The notes beneath the pieces were generated by a model. That model did no database searches. It was not told the DNA's origin and saw only the letters and a list, made by a program, of their open reading frames with translations. A stretch of DNA of 64,000 nt from Diploptera punctata. Taxonomy: Eukaryota; Arthropoda; Insecta; Blattodea; Blaberidae. Numbering within the stretch: the first letter of the stretch is position 1; every line of letters begins with the position of its first letter. Positions 51,805 through 61,367 of the stretch are shown here, piece after piece. A program made the position numbers and the translations under genes. The stretch spans positions 1,842,001 to 1,906,000 of the forward strand of contig JASPKZ010007797.1 in assembly GCA_030220185.1 (NCBI GenBank), given 5' to 3'.

Positions 51805-52440
51805 AACTAACTGGCACTATCGAACCCATAGGTTCATGGCCGCATGGACATAAGCTCTGCCTATCCTGAGTTAATGTTTTCCAATCATTCACTGTATAAT
51901 CTACTTCCCTCAAATCATGGTTAATGTTATTTTCCCACTTCATTCTTGGTCTACCAACTCAGCGTTTTTCCTCTGGTTTTCCTACAAGAAGCTTCCATGC
52001 ACATCTTTCATTCCCCATTCGTGCCACATGTCCTGCCCATCGCAGTCTAGGAGACTTAACTGTTCTTATTATATCTGGCTTCCAATAAAGACCATGTAGT
52101 TCACTGTTATGTAAGTCTTCTCCATTCACCTGTCTGTTCATCTCTCTTTGGTCCAAAAATGTTCCTAAGAACTTTATTCTCAAATATTCGTAATCAGCTT
52201 TCCTCCCTTAAAGAAGAGTCAATGTTTCTCATCCATATAATATAACTGGTAGAATAACATGTTTATATATTTTTAGTTTAACGTTTTTTGAAAGGAGTTG
52301 GGACGCCAAGAGTCCCTGCAATGCATAATATCACGCATTTCGAGAATTGAGCCTATGTTTAATTTCTTTATGCATCTCATTCCTATTTGTGATTATTGTT
52401 CCTAGGTATTTGAACTCAGCCACTTCTTCAAAGGAATTTA
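51805..52440 (-). pseudogene. LINE-GTTA RT C-terminal fragment
   Basis: 3' end at AACTAACTGGCACTATCGAA. Minus ORF 51959-52183 reads IKFLGTFLDQREMNRQVNGE, LHNSELHGLYWKPDIIRTVK and RLRWAGHVARMGNERCAWKL with LLVGKPEEKR: the RW.GHV.RM block before VGRPR in this LINE. Frameshifted upstream. Confidence 0.85.
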
Positions 52441-52925
52441 AATATATGCTATAAGTTTATACCACACATTATAAGTAACTTTAGAACTAAAAAAAATAGT
52501 TGTTTATTCTCGTCTGTTCGTAGGAATTGTTTCCTTCTTTGAATTTTGTTTTTTTTTTTTTTTTTTTGGGAGAGCAGACTGCCATAGCACGACAATCTGA
52601 AAGATCTATTGCGCTATCCCAATATTATGAAGATGAGTGGAATAAAAGTCTACTCTACAGTGTTATGTAAGTTGTAGGTCGTCTTCCAGGTCCAACACAC
52701 ACCAGGTTCTGCTCCCGTGACCCATACCGCCATTTTTGGGTTGTGCCCGTGGTCGTGAGGAATGACTACAACTCTTCCGCATTTTATTACTACTCAGAGT
52801 CGGAATCACGAGGGAACACAGTGGTGTATCCCCACTATATCATCACAACCACATATTTTCAACACCTGTGGATTGCCAACCAGACTATTGTTTTATCTAA
52901 CATGAGATGAAGTGAATATGATGAT
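52441..52925. other. Unassigned, with a T run
   Basis: (T)18 at 52550-52567. The sequence after it (CCAGGTTCTGCTCCCGTGAC; GGAATGACTACAACTCTTCC) is not matched elsewhere here. No ORF. Confidence 0.4.
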
Positions 52926-52932
52926 GATGATG

Positions 52933-52971
<39 letters not shown>

Positions 52972-53500
52972 GCTTTATTTTGCCTGGTAGAGTTAAGGCC
53001 TTGTCTACCACTCAACCAGGTGAATCTAGTTACAATAAAAATAAATATTACATAGTATGTCTACAATATAATTATTATTTACAAAATGTTTTGAATTTAA
53101 CTATAGTTTTAACAAATGAAATTTAAAATATGCAGGATAAAAAATGAGAAAAGAAAATTAATGACACAGCATAAATTTAACTCTATAGAAAAATTAATTC
53201 ATTGTCAGCAGGTAACTGTATACGCGTGACTGAAAATTGCCAAGTATACGACAACCCTTGATATATTGAGGAAGGAAATTGCAGGAGCGGGCAGAGGCTA
53301 CTGTGAAAGAAGTAGAATAATAGGAAGTGCTATGAAGAGGGATTAGGCTATTAGGAGAGTGTTATCTTGTGACCTAGTGTTAATATTGTGTTAAGAAGAT
53401 AACTTCTCAAATCTGGACGCCAGATAACTAGGAGCGTAGGCATTCAGAAACTTGAAAAGAAGTAAAAAAGAGTGCAATTTACGTCTGTCAGTAAGACGGA
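52926..53500 (-). mobile_element. LINE-TAA 3' end, longest copy of the non-coding region
   Basis: (GAT)n(AAT)n tail 52920-52970, AGCTTTATTTTGCCTGGTAG, GCCTTGTCTACCACTCAACC, then ~450 bp of 3' UTR-like sequence up to GTCAGTAAGACGGAGCC. No RT motif recognised in it. Confidence 0.65.
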
Positions 53501-53504
53501 GCCT

Positions 53505-54075
53505 TCTTCTTCTTCATTACGGTTAGGCTTTTTGCTAGCCTGTTCCGTCTCCAAATTACTGCTCTTTCCATCTTTTCTTTGGTCTTCCCAAACTTCTTCT
53601 CCCTCGTGGTGAATAGTTGTATGCTGCTTTTTATATTCTGTTCTCAGTCATCATTGCTAAGTGTTCTTTCCAGTTTGTTCTGTATTTCACTATTGTTGTG
53701 TTTAATTCCTCTACTTTTAGTTACTGTCTTATTTCTGTGTTGTATTTTTTGTCTGTTCTTTGATATCCTGCTATTGGTCTGAGAAATTTCATTTCAGCAG
53801 CTTGGATTCTGGCAGATTGTTGTGTTGTCACTGTCCATGTGTCGGATTCATAAGTAATAATAGGCACTGCCATTGTCTTATATAATTTCATTATAGAGTA
53901 TTTTCTGGCTTTATTTTTCAAAGTTCTTTTTAGTGTTCCTGTTATATAGATTGTACTTATTTAGTTTGTTATTTATATCTGTTTCCGTTGTATATGGTAT
54001 TTCGCAACGTAGGAAGTTATATTTTGTGACTTGTCTATTGGTTTATTTTTATAATATTATTTGTCGGAACTGGTT
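53505..54075 (-). pseudogene. LINE RT C-terminal fragment
   Basis: Close relative of 38272-38700. Minus frame 53721-53921: RKYSIMKLYKTMAVPIITYE, SDTWTVTTQQSARIQAAEMK, FLRPIAGYQRTDKKYNTEIR: the LY...V.P...Y....W and A.E..FLR..AG motifs of the RT thumb/connection. Further N-terminal pieces to 54075. Starts with (TTC)n on its 3' side. Confidence 0.85.
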
Positions 54076-54335
54076 GAGCACCCTTAAAATTCATTGTTTT
54101 TTATTTTTCTGATGATATTCCCATAGACCCAAGAGTAGTTATTGAAGTGTTTGAAAATATGATCGTAACGGCGGATATTGAAAATGAATAGAAGGCATAT
54201 GGAATGAAAGAATGAGAAATTAAATGAAGGGTTGCGAAGGGGGAATGGAGAGTGTTGGTGGAAGGAAATTTGGGAAACGCGAGAACCCCGAGAAAAACCT
54301 CAAAAATCCCGGAATGGCCCATCACTAATACCGTA
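54076..54335. other. Unassigned
   Basis: Short overlapping ORFs on both strands without motif. Confidence 0.35.
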
Positions 54336-54440
54336 CCCCTCTGGAACTGCTAGGATTCGAACTGGTGTCCCAGTCGGGGCAGCCGCGCACGCTAGCTACT
54401 CGACTAACAAAATAGCGTTCTTGGAACTTAGAATCAAACG
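54336..54440 (-). mobile_element. tRNA-like SINE head
   Basis: Minus strand: box A-like TTAGTCGAGTAGCTAGCG and box B CAGTTCGAATCCTA with tRNA-like spacing. No downstream SINE body matched in this window, so family unknown. Confidence 0.5.
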
Positions 54441-54836
54441 CACTAGACAGCTACATATACCTAAGCCGCTGGATCCCCAGCTCTGAAGTTTAGGTTATAC
54501 GAGGGTTAAAGGGAGAACTCGCCCTCTACTGTCAATAAGGAAATGGTTGAGTGGAAGTGAACGTCTGCCACAATCAATCACTGCTCTTGACGCACCTATA
54601 GCACGCTAGTAAGGTGTGAAATTGCTGAGAGGTTTCAGCTGTATGTCTGCTAACCGCATACCTAAAGCGGGCCCTCCCACTGAATATCCATATCGGCAAC
54701 ACTGTCGTGAAAACGTCAGTGCCGGAGAATTAGTGGCTGGAGTTTAGTGACGAGATTTCGTCAGCATGAGGTAAGCAATATACCAGTGTTCCGCAAGACA
54801 GCACAAAACAAATGGCAAACATCTATATCCAAATTA
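54441..54836. other. Unassigned, no gene
   Basis: No repeat or coding feature recognised. Confidence 0.4.
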
Positions 54837-55025
54837 TACAGGGTGATTCTGTAAGAGTGTGCAAAATTTAAACAGGACATAGGTGATGCTCCACTGAACC
54901 ATTTGAAGTAGAGAACCTAGGATCCGAGTAGCCTGCCTAAGGAGATATAGAAGTAGACTTGTGTATCACATTGTCTAGCATTACTGTTTTCCTGCTGATT
55001 TACAAATAACACGTGTACAAGTTTA

Positions 55026-55420
55026 CATGTATTTCTTCTTCTTCTACTTCATGAAATTAGGTTTTTTGGCCTGTTTTCACATCAAGTGGGTTTAATGAAT
55101 CATCCCATCTAGTAAATGGGCGTCCAACACTTCTATGTGCTATTGGTTTGTACTTTAATAACAGCTGGGGGATTCTATCTGAAGGCATTCTTTTAACATG
55201 TTCGTACGAGTTGTTTATCATATTATCAGTTCTATTTGTTAAAATTAAAAATATTCAAGTCTTTTCTAATATCTTCATTTCTTTTTCCGTCCAAAATTGT
55301 CACACCTGCTACGTAAGAACTTCATTTCTGCAGTTTCTATTTTTCTTCTGTCTGAACGGTTAAGAATCCAATTCTCACTTGCATATGTTAAGACAATGTG
55401 CTGTTTATTTACATATACTA
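55026..55420 (-). pseudogene. LINE RT C-terminal fragment
   Basis: Minus-strand frames give VGRPFTRWDDSLNPL (3' end, near 55085-55130), EHVKRMPSDRIPQLLLKYKP upstream, and NRRKIE-type coding beyond. (TTC)n tail at 55028-55042. Nested in the mariner-like element. Confidence 0.7.
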
Positions 55421-55459
55421 CATTCTTTAGTTCCTGCAACGAAGATGCATATGACTAGG

Positions 55460-55690
55460 AAGTCATGATGACCTGACTCTCCTTGATTATTTCCTGTAGG
55501 GATATCTAAAGTCACTTGTGTTTGAGACTCTAATGAAAATTAACATGGAATTAGTGACAAGGATTGTAGCTGTCTGTGATGTGATTCGAAACACACCAAG
55601 GTGCGGCAGAATCTTGTACGCTGATGTCATGCTTGCATTGAGGTTGGTGGCCGTCAGTTTGAGCAACTGTTGTAAGATACAAAATTGTAA
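55460..55690 (+). pseudogene. Mariner transposase C-terminal remnant
   Basis: MELVTRIVAVCDVIRNTPR followed, after a small deletion, by ALRLVAVSLSNCC; corresponds to the final helices of the mariner transposase after the last catalytic Asp. Upstream DLTPL-like coding is corrupted. Confidence 0.65.
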
Positions 55691-55897
55691 GTTAATCGTG
55701 CCAATGACTGTACTTGAAATTAAGTGTTAAATGATGTAAATAAAAAAAGACTAGACAGTAATGTGAAAGACAAGTTTTACTTCCATATCTCCTTAAGCTG
55801 GCTTCTCGGACCTTAGGGTCCCTATATAATTTTTTTTCTATAAACCAACCCCCATGTCCTGTTTAATTCTTCCACTTTGATACAGAATCACTCTGTA

Positions 55898-56299
55898 GAA
55901 TAACTATAATCTTTTCTATCGGGAATCGAAGCCTCCGGAGTGGAAGGTAGGGTGTTTACGGATCAGAGCTTAGTTGCAGCTGATGAAAAAAGACAGCTGT
56001 CAGTTATTATTCTCGAGTAATTTCTTGTATAAGCAATCTAGATCATAAATAACCAATAGATGTAATATAACTTGTTTCTTTTTATAAGCCTACTGGATAC
56101 CGAAGGAAAACAAGTCTTACAAAACGATGTACAGCGCAGTCCAATTCACTTAAAATTGGTCGCTAGAAAGTAGCTATGTTATGAAAACCAGTGGTCTAAC
56201 CTTATACACTGAAATTACTAAATGCCATTGTAACTGACATTTGCAACTAAGTGAAGCCCTAAATTTTACATTTTTGATGCCTTAAAATAATTGAATAAT
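55898..56299. other. Unassigned, no gene
   Basis: No feature recognised. Confidence 0.4.
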
Positions 56300-57205
56300 A
56301 TATTACGATGCGAGGTTGGAAGTGGTTTTTACTGAATCGAGGAAAATGTTTAAAAACCGAGCGATAGCGAAGTTTTTAATTTCCGAGATTTTGTAAAACA
56401 CTTCATAAACGTGCGTTGCACATTATTTTTTGCGCGTTGGTGTTTTCAAAATAATAAATAATAATGAAATAATAACATCTTTGTTGGAAATATTTGCGTT
56501 CATTATAAACAATTGACTGGCGTTAACAGTGTGGGCAATGTTTATTAGTTCAAACTACAGCAGCCGTGACACCAATTAATTATAAAATGGCAAGTACGTA
56601 TTTATTGTTTATATTGTTTCAAATAAAGTTCAGTTCATTTAAGATGCAGTGATTTGTTTCGTATAATTTATATTAACACAACCTTTTCGATATATTTTTG
56701 TATATATATTGTACGTAGTATACATAGAGGGCAGTGGTATTACTTTCCACACTTAGTTTGTAACATGTAATATTACAGTATGGGGCACGCCGTAGCGTAG
56801 TGGTTAAGGCACTGAGCTACAAGCCGGAGGGTCGAGGGTTCAAGTCCCGTTGGGGTCAGGATTTTTAAACTGACCCAAACCCTCTGGCGGCACTATGGCC
56901 CTGGGGTCGACTCAGCCTCTAATGGAAATGAGTACCAGACGCTTGTTCTGGGGGTAAAGGCTGCCGTCACGCAGGGCTGACAACCCGGCTGACATAAAGT
57001 GCCGATTGTCTAGAAAAAGTGGGAGCCTTAACCTCCTACTACCCCAAGGGCCTCCTTAGGCCTGTTGTGGGGTCACTTTACTTTTTACTTAATATTACAG
57101 TATAGTTATTTAGGTTGGCAACCCCGAAATGTATGAAGTTGAACTTTCAATCATGGTCGCTATTTGTGTAAGTACGACATAACGCACTATCGCGCAAAAA
57201 CTGTG
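56300..57205 (-). mobile_element. Family P, copy 3, interrupted by SINE-C
   Basis: Minus orientation: starts ATTACGATGCGAGGTTGGAA, contains AAAAACCGAGCGATAGCG ... AAGTTTTTAAT, and ends GCACTATCGCGCAAAAAC at about 57203. SINE-C lies at 56782-57090. Confidence 0.85.
56782..57090 (+). mobile_element. SINE-C, full length with target-site duplication
   Basis: GGGGCACGCCGTAGCGTAGT head (box A TAGCGTAGTGG, box B GGGTTCAAGTCCC) to GGGGTCACTTTACTTTTTAC. Flanked by perfect 13-bp AATATTACAGTAT (56769-56781 and 57091-57103). Confidence 0.97.
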
Positions 57206-57222
57206 TGTGTGTGTTTTTTTTT

Positions 57223-57807
57223 TTTTTTTGCACCATCGTGCGTTCTGTCGTACTTATAGGAATGGCGACCATGATTAAAAGTTAAATTTCGGGGTTGCCA
57301 ACCTATAAATAACTATACTATAATATTACAAATTACCTACCTAGTGCGGGAAGTAAAACCACTACTATATACAATGTATATACAAATATACATCCAAAAG
57401 GTTGTGCTAATATACATTATACGAAACAAATCACTGCATATTAAATGAACTGAGCTTTAATTGAAACAATATAAAATAAATTCATATTTGCCGACATTTT
57501 ATTTCTGATTGGTGTCACGGCCTGCTGTAGTCTCAACTAAATTATTTTCGGCATTTACCGTATAAACATTGGCCACACTATTAACGTTAGTCAGTTGTTT
57601 ATACTGAACGCAAATATTTCCATAAAATATGTTATTATTTTACTATTTTTTATTATTTTGAAAACACCATCGTGCAAAAAATAATGTACTACGTATGTTT
57701 GTGAAGTGTTTTACAGAATTCCGGAAATTAAAAACCTCACTGTCGTTCGGTTTTTAATCATTTTCACGCTTCTGTAAAAACCACTTCCCAACCTCGCATC
57801 GTAATAT
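57223..57807 (+). mobile_element. Family P, copy 4
   Basis: TTTGCACCATCGTGCGTTCT to CCACTTCCCAACCTCGCATC with ATAATATT. Forms an inverted pair with copy 3, 20 bp apart. Internal end-like AACACCATCGTGCAAAAAAT at 57662. Confidence 0.88.
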
Positions 57808-58469
57808 TTTTCAAAACCATCTTGAGATTATAGATATATTGCACGAAATTAATGGAAGAATATGAAAAGTGAGGATTAAAAATTAATTTTTGCGCGATAG
57901 TGCGTTTTGTCGTACTTACAGTAATGGCGACCATGATTGAAAGTTCAACTTCCTACATTTCGAGATTGCCACCCTAAATAACTATACTGTAATATAGTAA
58001 AACTTGTTTAATCCGGAACGTGAATAATGCGGAAATCTGTCCAATGTGAACACAGTTATTGGTCCCGGCGAAATAATAGTAATTTTACGTGTATTTATTT
58101 TGTATAAAACGGAATCTGTCCAACGCGGAAACGGAAGGATATTTGTAAACAATTAATCAAAAAATGATTATAAGGCGGAAAGATAGAGAGAAATAAATTA
58201 TTTTCCGCTTCATTGAATTCCCGTTAGGCGAATTAACAATAAGTAATGATTCTTGCCGCCGGGAGAAGTAAAGTTTGTATCTATATCTTGAATTTGCTTT
58301 CCACCTCACTGCACACCCATTTTGCGAAATATAGGTTCGTTTAACAAATATTTGGCGTGTGACATCTGTCTTACAAATAACCTGTGCACTGTAAAATCTT
58401 AAATTAGTTTAAGTTCTGTGACCGTTTGTGTATGTATCTTCACAGATAGCGTTGTGAATTTACGGAATT

Positions 58470-59400
58470 AAGATGGCTAAATCGTATATATCATTGCCAT
58501 TAGTCTACCGCTGTGGTCTCGAGGTAGCGTGCTGCCTTGTCACGCAGCGGGCCCGGTTTCGATCCCCGGTCGGGGCAGTTTTTCTGGGTGAGGTTTTTAT
58601 CCGGGTCTTTCCTGACCTGTAAGACAAATGTTAGGAAAACTTTAAGGCCCAAATGGCCCCCGAAATCATATGACCAACATCACCATTATCATCATCATCA
58701 TCATAATCATCCTTCACCGGTGTGGAAAGCAACGGGCAGCTACCACACCTACAATTCCCTAGTAAAGCTGCAAGCATAGCATTAAATTGCTGATTCCAGT
58801 GAAGGACCTGCCTTCTGGCAGAATTACTATGGATGTATTGTCATTAAATGAAAAAGTGAAAGTGATCGAAGATGAAAAAAATCTCTCAGTACCGATACGC
58901 GAAATAATGACTAAATTTAAATGTGGAGAACCTCAAGTTTGAAATTTTAAAACACAAAGAAAACATAATGAACGAGTGGACGCAAGGAATTGGTCAAATG
59001 AAGAGAAAAGCAACAAAAAAAACCGAACGAGATGTAGGAGTGTTTTACAAGTTCACGATAAAAAAATTTTCCAATTTCCGAACCGTTGTTCTAATGTCAA
59101 GCCTAGCTGTTTCTATGTCCCTAGGGAATAAAGATTTCAAGGCATCCTCAGGTTGATTGTGGACAGTTTTAAAAGACGACACAATATAGTGTGGAATGAA
59201 ATTTGCGGGGAATCAAAGGAAATGGACGAAAGTATAGTTAGTGAGTGGAAACCAAAACTACACACTATAATTTCAGGATACGCGGCTAAGAGACATTCTT
59301 AACGCTGACGAAATGGGACTATTTTCGCGCGTTACCGTCGAAGTCGCTCGCACATACTATACTTCACTTTCCAACGGCAGCGGAACTACAATTAACCCAG
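58470..59400 (+). pseudogene. pogo/Tigger-like transposase N-terminal part, split by SINE-A
   Basis: Begins MAKSYISLPL at 58472, is cut by SINE-A, then resumes SLNEKVKVIEDEKNLSVPIR, IMTKFKCGEPQV (CENP-B-type helix-turn-helix). Later frames: VDSFKRRHNIVWNEICGESK, EMDESIVSEWKPKLHTIISG and YAAKRHS, the second DNA-binding domain and start of the catalytic region. Multiple frameshifts; no catalytic triad complete. Confidence 0.82.
58503..58836 (+). mobile_element. SINE-A with target-site duplication
   Basis: Full copy, flanked by ATTGCCATTA (58493-58502) and ATTGTCATTA (58837-58846). The first 3' hairpin is disrupted (GCATTAAATTGCTGA). Confidence 0.92.
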
Positions 59401-59924
59401 AGACATATAAATTACTCCATAATCTAAGATTGGTTAATATTTTTTTTATTTTTTTTATAACGCGGAATGTTATCTAATGTGGACTTCGAACAAGTTTTAC
59501 TATATTGCATTTACACCTATGTGCGGGAAGTAAAACCACTGCCCTCTATGTATACTACATACAATGTATATACAAAAAATATCCAAAAGATAGTGTTAAT
59601 ACACATTGTACGAATCAAATCACTGCATTTTAAATGTACTGAACTTTATTTGAAACAATATAAAACAATAAATACGATACTTGCCACCAATTTATTAATA
59701 ATTGTTCCCAAGGCCTCCTGTTGTTTCAACTAATAAATATTGCCCACACTGTTAACATTAGTCAATTGTTTATAATGAACGCAAATATTTCCAACAAATA
59801 TATTATTTTGCTATTATTTATTATTTCGAAAACGCCATCGCGCAACAAATAATCTACAAAGCACGTTTGTGAAGTGTTTTACAGAATTGAGGAAAAACCA
59901 ATTCCCAACCTCGCATCGTAATAT

Positions 59925-60054
59925 CCATCCATCCATAGTTATTCTGCCCGAAGGCAGGTCCTTCACTGCAATCATAGCATTTTCATGCTATGCTTTGCAG
60001 CTTTACTAGGGAATTGTAGGTGTGGTAGTTTCCCGTTGCTTCCCACACCGGAGA

Positions 60055-60089
<35 letters not shown>

Positions 60090-60268
60090 AATGATGGCTA
60101 TATAATTTCGAGGACCATTTGGGCCTTACAGTTTTCCTGGCATTTGTCTTACAGGTGAGGAAAACCCCCGATATAAACCTCACCCAGAAAAATTGTCCCA
60201 ACCAGGGATCGATCCCGGGCCCGCTGCGTGACAAGGCAGCACGCTACCTCGAGACCACAGCGGTGAGC
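59925..60268 (-). mobile_element. SINE-A with perfect target-site duplication
   Basis: Minus-strand full copy (CCATCCATCCATAG ... GAGACCACAGCGGTGAG) between perfect 11-bp CATCGTAATAT at 59914-59924 and 60269-60279. Both 3' hairpins are retained. His-rich ORFs on either strand are SINE read-through. Confidence 0.96.
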
Positions 60269-60282
60269 CATCGTAATATACT

Positions 60283-61280
60283 AGTAAATAAAACTCAATA
60301 TATGATAATTGGTGATAGTGGAGAACATTTGGTATTAGTTGATTCCGAAGTTACCATTTAAATTTGTGTAATATTTGTAACAAAATTAAATATTTGGGAG
60401 TTGAAATAAATGAAAATGGAAACAATTATTTGGAAATAATAATAACAATAGTTGAAGGTCGATCTGCAAAGCAATATTGAATGGAATTTTATGGGATATA
60501 CAGATATTGAAAGAAATTTATTTCTGTATTTATAAATCAATACTAAGAAGTTTAATGCCCTGTGGAGCAGAAACGTGGACTATAATGTCAATTTAAAGTC
60601 AAAATTGCAATATACGAAAATGGATTTTTAAGAAGATCTACACGATGCTCTAACTTAGACAGGATCAGAACAGTATTATCCGTGAAAAACTATGTGGGAA
60701 ATAAACAATTACAATGGTTTGGATAATCCACCGCTGTGGTCTCGAGGTAGCGTGCTACCTTGTCACGCAGCGGGCCCGGGTTCGATCCCCGGTCGGGACA
60801 GTTTTTCCGGGTGAGGTTTTTATCGGGGTTTTTCTTCACCTGTAAGACAAATGTCAGGAAACTTTAAGGCCCAAACGGTCCCCGAAATCATATGGCCATC
60901 ATTATCATCATCCTTATCATTATCATTATCATCCTTCACCGGTGTGGAAAGCAACGGGAAGCTATCACATCTACAATTCCCTAGTAAAGCTGCAAAGCAT
61001 AGCATGAAAATGCTATGATTGCAGTGAAAGACCTGCCCTCGGACAGAATTACTATGGCTGGATGGAATGGTTTGGACACGTGAAGAGTATGAATGAAGAT
61101 ATATTGCCAGTTAGGAGTTTGAATGGTTTTCAAATGGGAGGAAAAGAAGAAGGAGACCTAACAAGACTGGAACTGAGGGAATTATGAATTTTATGAAGGA
61201 CAAGGGACTGCAGGATGTTGACTGGAAGGATAGAGATGAATGGAAGAAGAGGATAAAAACTTAATATCGGGCTCAGGAAG
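60283..61280 (+). pseudogene. LINE RT fragment, interrupted by SINE-A
   Basis: Plus-strand: KTQYMIIGDSGEHL (RT region with KT..M), VTKLNIWELK / KYLG-like frame, ALWSRNVDYN/CGAETWT-like thumb; after the SINE, GWFGHVKSMNEDILPVR-like, GRRRRPNKTGTEGI-like and DWKDRDEWKKRIKT-stop near 61265. Frameshifted. Confidence 0.75.
60724..61065 (+). mobile_element. SINE-A with perfect target-site duplication
   Basis: Full copy inside a LINE fragment, between perfect 11-bp AATGGTTTGGA at 60713-60723 and 61066-61076. The UUCG-loop hairpin is changed to CTGCCCTCGGACAG. Confidence 0.95.
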
Positions 61281-61367
61281 ATGTTGTATACATTTAAAAA
61301 CTTGTTAAATATTTATATTTATTCTATAATGTTCTGCCCGAGGGCAGGTCTTTCACTGCAATCATAG

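Larger units (their letters stand above)
54839..55895 (+). mobile_element. Mariner-like element, TA-flanked, sister of 36510-38866
   Basis: Ends CAGGGTGATTCTGTAAGAGT (54839) and GATACAGAATCACTCTG (ending 55895), TA at 54837-54838 and 55896-55897. Colinear with 36510-38866 outside the insertions. Contains a LINE fragment (55026-55420) and the transposase C-terminus (55460-55690). Confidence 0.85.
57995..59502 (+). mobile_element. pogo/Tigger-like element nested in family P
   Basis: Ends TAGTAAAACTTGTTTAATCC (57995) and GAACAAGTTTTACTA (ending 59502), TA at 57993-57994 and 59503-59504. Sister copy 32530-33699. A SINE-A (58503-58836) is inserted in its transposase gene. Confidence 0.87.
57888..59924 (+). 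mobile_element. Family P, copy 5, interrupted by a pogo-like element
   Basis: TTTTTGCGCGATAGTGCGTT at 57888 to AACTATACTGTAAT (57994), resuming at TTGCATTTACACCTATGTGC (59505) to CCTCGCATCGTAATAT (59924). Everything between is the pogo-like element. Confidence 0.85.

Noticed and set aside
58537..58779. His-rich ORFs over SINE-A copies (also at 11868, 42141, 59983)
   Set aside because: The same frame opens in every SINE-A copy because the tRNA-like head and (ATC)n body lack stops. It is a SINE, not a protein gene.
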